A DNA stretch of 64,000 nucleotides, from contig CALMYQ010000122.1 in the NCBI GenBank assembly GCA_937873655.1, forward strand, positions 1 through 64,000. The letters run 5' to 3'. The translations under genes and the position numbers were made by a program. The DNA is from an uncultured Lewinella sp. GTDB taxonomy: Bacteria > Bacteroidota > Bacteroidia > Chitinophagales > Saprospiraceae. Of the stretch, positions 61,629 to 64,000 are shown piece by piece. Position 1 is the first letter of the stretch. Every line of letters begins with the position of its first letter. The notes under the pieces were generated by a model. It was not told where the DNA came from. It did no database searches and worked only from the letters and a program-made list of their open reading frames with translations.

Positions 61629-61658
61629 CCGGTAACTTCGGCTTCGCTCAGTTACCGG
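61629..61658. repeat. Hairpin copy of the CTTCGGCTTCGCTCAG family
   Basis: CCGGTAACT (61629-61637) and AGTTACCGG (61650-61658) form a perfect 9-bp stem whose loop is TCGGCTTCGCTC, related to the GAGCGAAGTCGAA core of the dispersed repeats. It stands just before the terminator and could be a second 3' end structure. Confidence 0.6.
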
Positions 61659-61706
61659 TGTGTAATTCCGCTTTTCGAGGCTTTTGCGGACTGGAACGGA
61701 CAACGC

Positions 61707-63029
61707 TTATTCGATGTGGAACGCTTTCGAGCTCACGCCGGAGCCGTCCGTTATGCGGTAGTAATATCTTTTGCCGGTCAGGCCGGAGGTATTGACATCG
61801 AGTTTGTTCTTGCCGGAGGCCATTTCACCGGTGAAAACGGTTCTGACCAGGTTACCCTGCAGGTCCACGATCTCAACGGTGACTTTTCCCGCTTTCAGCA
61901 CTTCGAATTCAATCGACTGGGTAGCGCCGGCCGGGTTGGGGTACACATCGATCCGGCGTTCGACACGGGTATCTTCAAGCACCTCGTTGTCTTCACCCAC
62001 CGGACGCAACAGGAAGGCCAATTTTTTCATGAAATCCCTGCGGTCTTCCGGTATGTCGCGGTTGGCGCGTTTTTCCGGGCGCGGGCCGTCAGCGCCGGGG
62101 CGTTTGCCGTCAAATTTCGGGTGATCCGGAGACATTTTCCCTTTGCGCGGCTTTTCACCATCCGGGCCGGGGCCGGGGCGGTCGTCGCCGAAATCGGGCA
62201 TTTCGGGCTTGTATTTCTCATGGATAGCCTTGGTATCCTTTTTCCATTGTTCCTGCTGGTCGGCGATCCCGGCAAAGAGCTCATCGATGTCATCGCTGTA
62301 GGTTTCCACCAGTTGCTTGGTCTTGGCACGGGCCTCGTCGTCCTGGAAGATCAACCCCAGGGCCTTGTGCGGGCCGGCGGGATAGGGGTTTTCCGGATCG
62401 GGCGCCCAAATGTTGCGGGGCGAATCAGGGTGGCCTCCAAAGCGGCCGCGGTCTTTCTGGGCCTTATCAAAGCCTTTTTCTTTGGCTTTTTCCTCGGCTT
62501 TAGCCTTGCGTTTTTCCCACTCTGCCTTGATCTGATCGCGCAGGGCCTGGATTTGAGCTTTGTCTTCGGCTGAGATTTTAGCTTCCAGTTTAGCCCGTTG
62601 TTCGGTCATGACCGGTTCGATATTGTCGGTTCGGTAAGCTTTGAGTTCATCGTGCATGGCGATCCCGTTCTGGATATTTTTCTCCATGCGGGCTTTCCGT
62701 TCGGCCTTCTGCGCTTCGACTTTTGCCTTTTGCTCGTCGGTCAGCACGTTGTTGATCGCTTCCTGTTGTTCTTCGCGAAGCGCCTTCATTTCTTCGGGCG
62801 TAGGGCGCTCGGTGCGGTCCTTCATTTTTTCAGCGAATGCCAGGTGGATGGCCTTGATTTTGGCCTGTTGGTCTTCCGTCAGGTCGAGCTGTTCCGTCAT
62901 CCGGGCGGTCATGCGCTCGGCCATTTTTTCAGGATCGGCCTGCGGTCGGGTGCGCTGGCCGGGTTGCGCGCCGGCAAAGCCTGCGATGAGCAGGAACAGT
63001 GCCACGAGAGTCTGGATCTTCATTTTCAT
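61707..63029 (-). CDS. LTxxQ-type charged helical protein with T9SS sorting domain
   Basis: Secreted protein of 440 residues; start ATG 63029 (or 63023), signal peptide ending FAGAQ. The N-terminal half is Lys/Glu/Ala-rich helix with Spy/CpxP-like motifs: LDLTEDQQAKIKAIHLAF and NVLTDEQKAKVEAQKAE. A Pro/Gly/Asp-rich linker (about residues 285-345) follows. The last ~85 residues are a T9SS sorting domain (IDVYPNPAGATQSIEFEV, VEIVDLQGNLVRTVF, SGLTGKRYYYRITDG). Spy/CpxP proteins are periplasmic chaperones/sensors; joining this helix type to a T9SS tail implies a surface role. No catalytic motif is visible. Confidence 0.85.
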   Translation of the reverse strand: MKMKIQTLVALFLLIAGFAGAQPGQRTRPQADPEKMAERMTARMTEQLDLTEDQQAKIKAIHLAFAEKMKDRTERPTPEEMKALREEQQEAINNVLTDEQKAKVEAQKAERKARMEKNIQNGIAMHDELKAYRTDNIEPVMTEQRAKLEAKISAEDKAQIQALRDQIKAEWEKRKAKAEEKAKEKGFDKAQKDRGRFGGHPDSPRNIWAPDPENPYPAGPHKALGLIFQDDEARAKTKQLVETYSDDIDELFAGIADQQEQWKKDTKAIHEKYKPEMPDFGDDRPGPGPDGEKPRKGKMSPDHPKFDGKRPGADGPRPEKRANRDIPEDRRDFMKKLAFLLRPVGEDNEVLEDTRVERRIDVYPNPAGATQSIEFEVLKAGKVTVEIVDLQGNLVRTVFTGEMASGKNKLDVNTSGLTGKRYYYRITDGSGVSSKAFHIE

Positions 63030-63062
63030 TTTTCCGGTTTTACATTTTTGAATTGGTGACAA

Positions 63063-63588
63063 ATTTGGGTTCGAACGCCCTTGAAACGAAATCTAATCAA
63101 CGTAGCCGGGGATAAAATCAATGAAACGGATTTGGGGGAAAATCACCCCGTGAACCGGGTTTCATTGAAAAAATAGCCGGTTTGGTTGAAGGATTCCGGA
63201 GGAAAACGTGCGTCATCCCGGAATTTCAGCGGAAACATGCAAAAAACCGCAAGCTTTCGCCTTAAATCAGCTGTTTTAGTTGGCAGTTCGCAGTCTGCAA
63301 TTGGCAGCAACCCCGACTGCCGGCTGCGGACTGGCAGACTGGCACTTTTTAAATAATTAACGATCAGTCGACTACACCAATCAGCTATATTGAAAATTTG
63401 GAATGACTACTGTTCCGCGCCGTTGCGCGACAGCCGGTGATTCGGTGGACCGGTAGGGGTTGGACTGGATTAGTAAGAGAAAGTTTAAAGTCAGACTTTG
63501 AGTTGCATGTGATTCGTTAATAAAAGACAATAAAGCTGTGTTGTATTGTTTATTTTTGTAAATTTGTTACGAAAAAATGAATTAGATT
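63063..63588. other. Gene-free intergenic stretch
   Basis: I see no gene in these 526 bp. 63278-63345 is low-complexity with repeated TTGGCAG / GCAGTCTGCAATTGGCAG units and their complement. The rest carries only the promoter of the AAA ATPase gene. Confidence 0.7.
63551..63558 (+). promoter_or_regulatory. Probable -7 element of the AAA ATPase gene
   Basis: TATTTTTG matches TAnnTTTG, 31 bp before the ATG at 63589. The surrounding 60 bp are AT-rich; no exact TTTG -33 box is found. Confidence 0.45.
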
Positions 63589-64000
63589 ATGATGCATGAG
63601 TTCAAGGTTTCGAATTTCTTATCTTTCAGAGAAGAGCAAACGTTGAGTTTTGAAGCAACTTCCGACAAAACCTATGAAGATCTATATTGTGTGGAGAAGA
63701 AAGCAAACCTGCGACTGCTCAAGATGGGCATGATCTACGGCGCCAATGCTTCGGGGAAGAGCAATGTACTCAAGGCAATTGATTACCTGCGAACGTTCGT
63801 CTTATCCGGAAGAAAGGATAAAACGATGTCTATTAACCCGCCGTTTTTTGCTTTTGACCCTCAATATGCTTCAAAACCAACCCAATTTTACCTCTCGTTT
63901 TTTATCGGCGAAACGCGATACATATATAAATTGGAATTGACCAAAGAAGTTGTACTGTACGAAAAACTGGAGTTCTATCCCGGCACCCAACCCGCAAAGA
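63589..64000 (+). CDS. AAA family ATPase (AAA_21/RloA-like), cut by the window end
   Basis: The first 137 codons of an ATP-binding protein, start ATG 63589 (MMHEFKVSNFLSFREEQTL). The opening FxVxNFxSFxxxQTLSF and the Walker A MIYGANASGKSNVLKAIDYL are the signature of SMC/RecF-like AAA_21 ATPases (AbiL, RloA, OLD-related groups), many of which are anti-phage or toxin-antitoxin components. The lower GC and AT-rich leader fit an accessory gene. The rest of the protein, and any partner nuclease, lie beyond the edge. Confidence 0.85.
   Translation, partial: MMHEFKVSNFLSFREEQTLSFEATSDKTYEDLYCVEKKANLRLLKMGMIYGANASGKSNVLKAIDYLRTFVLSGRKDKTMSINPPFFAFDPQYASKPTQFYLSFFIGETRYIYKLELTKEVVLYEKLEFYPGTQPAK

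Overview
The window looks like chromosomal DNA from a Bacteroidota bacterium, most likely a Saprospirales-type organism (inference). The signs are: two proteins ending in type IX secretion (T9SS) sorting domains; GH97, DUF4256, HmuY-type and AraC/DUF6597-like proteins typical of the phylum; several upstream regions with the TTTG-N19/20-TAnnTTTG promoter; and few clear Shine-Dalgarno sequences. No rRNA, tRNA, CRISPR array or intact transposase was seen.

Layout. 131-12504 is a carbohydrate and oxidation block: PmoA-like lipoprotein and DUF1080 protein on the + strand, then on the - strand a large DUF1553/cytochrome c lipoprotein, a DUF1501 protein, a Tat-exported Gfo/Idh/MocA oxidoreductase and a GMC oxidoreductase with its small subunit, preceded by a B12-type ribonucleotide reductase. 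12589-24017 holds housekeeping and small regulatory genes: an AraC regulator, cupin, methyltransferase, DHFR-like protein, two NagX-like membrane acyltransferases, FolC, an ArsR-AHSA1 pair with a readable promoter/operator, and DUF4256, interspersed with gene remnants. 24142-31468 carries GH97, a lipoprotein, a two-gene ABC exporter and KatG. 31469-33813 is an AT-richer accessory segment with a 13-bp perfect palindrome, a MITE-like element, a broken DUF4184 copy and an AlbA_2/ParA gene pair. 33814-43761 includes intact DUF4184, a PLAT/aerolysin-like secreted protein with C-terminal repeats, phosphofructokinase, rhomboid protease, a GHL10 glycosidase and a large FtsX-type permease. 43927-48789 is one 1620-residue protein combining a DnaQ-like exonuclease domain, a RecQ helicase and a UvrD helicase. 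It is followed by tagaturonate reductase, a DEAD-box-type helicase with a long structured leader, and AnmK.

54211-61410 is a heme uptake operon on the - strand in the order hmuY (T9SS-sorted hemophore), hmuT, hmuU, hmuV, hmuS, hmuR (TonB receptor). Most genes touch or overlap, and a perfect palindrome sits in front of the first gene. A T9SS-sorted, LTxxQ-type charged helical protein with a good intrinsic terminator and the start of an AAA ATPase close the window.

Dispersed intergenic repeats related to GACGAAGC/GCGAAGTCGG and GAGCGAAGTCGAA occur at gene ends throughout, and one of them enters the apparent 5' end of folC. All functions are read from motifs and remembered family features; no database search was run.
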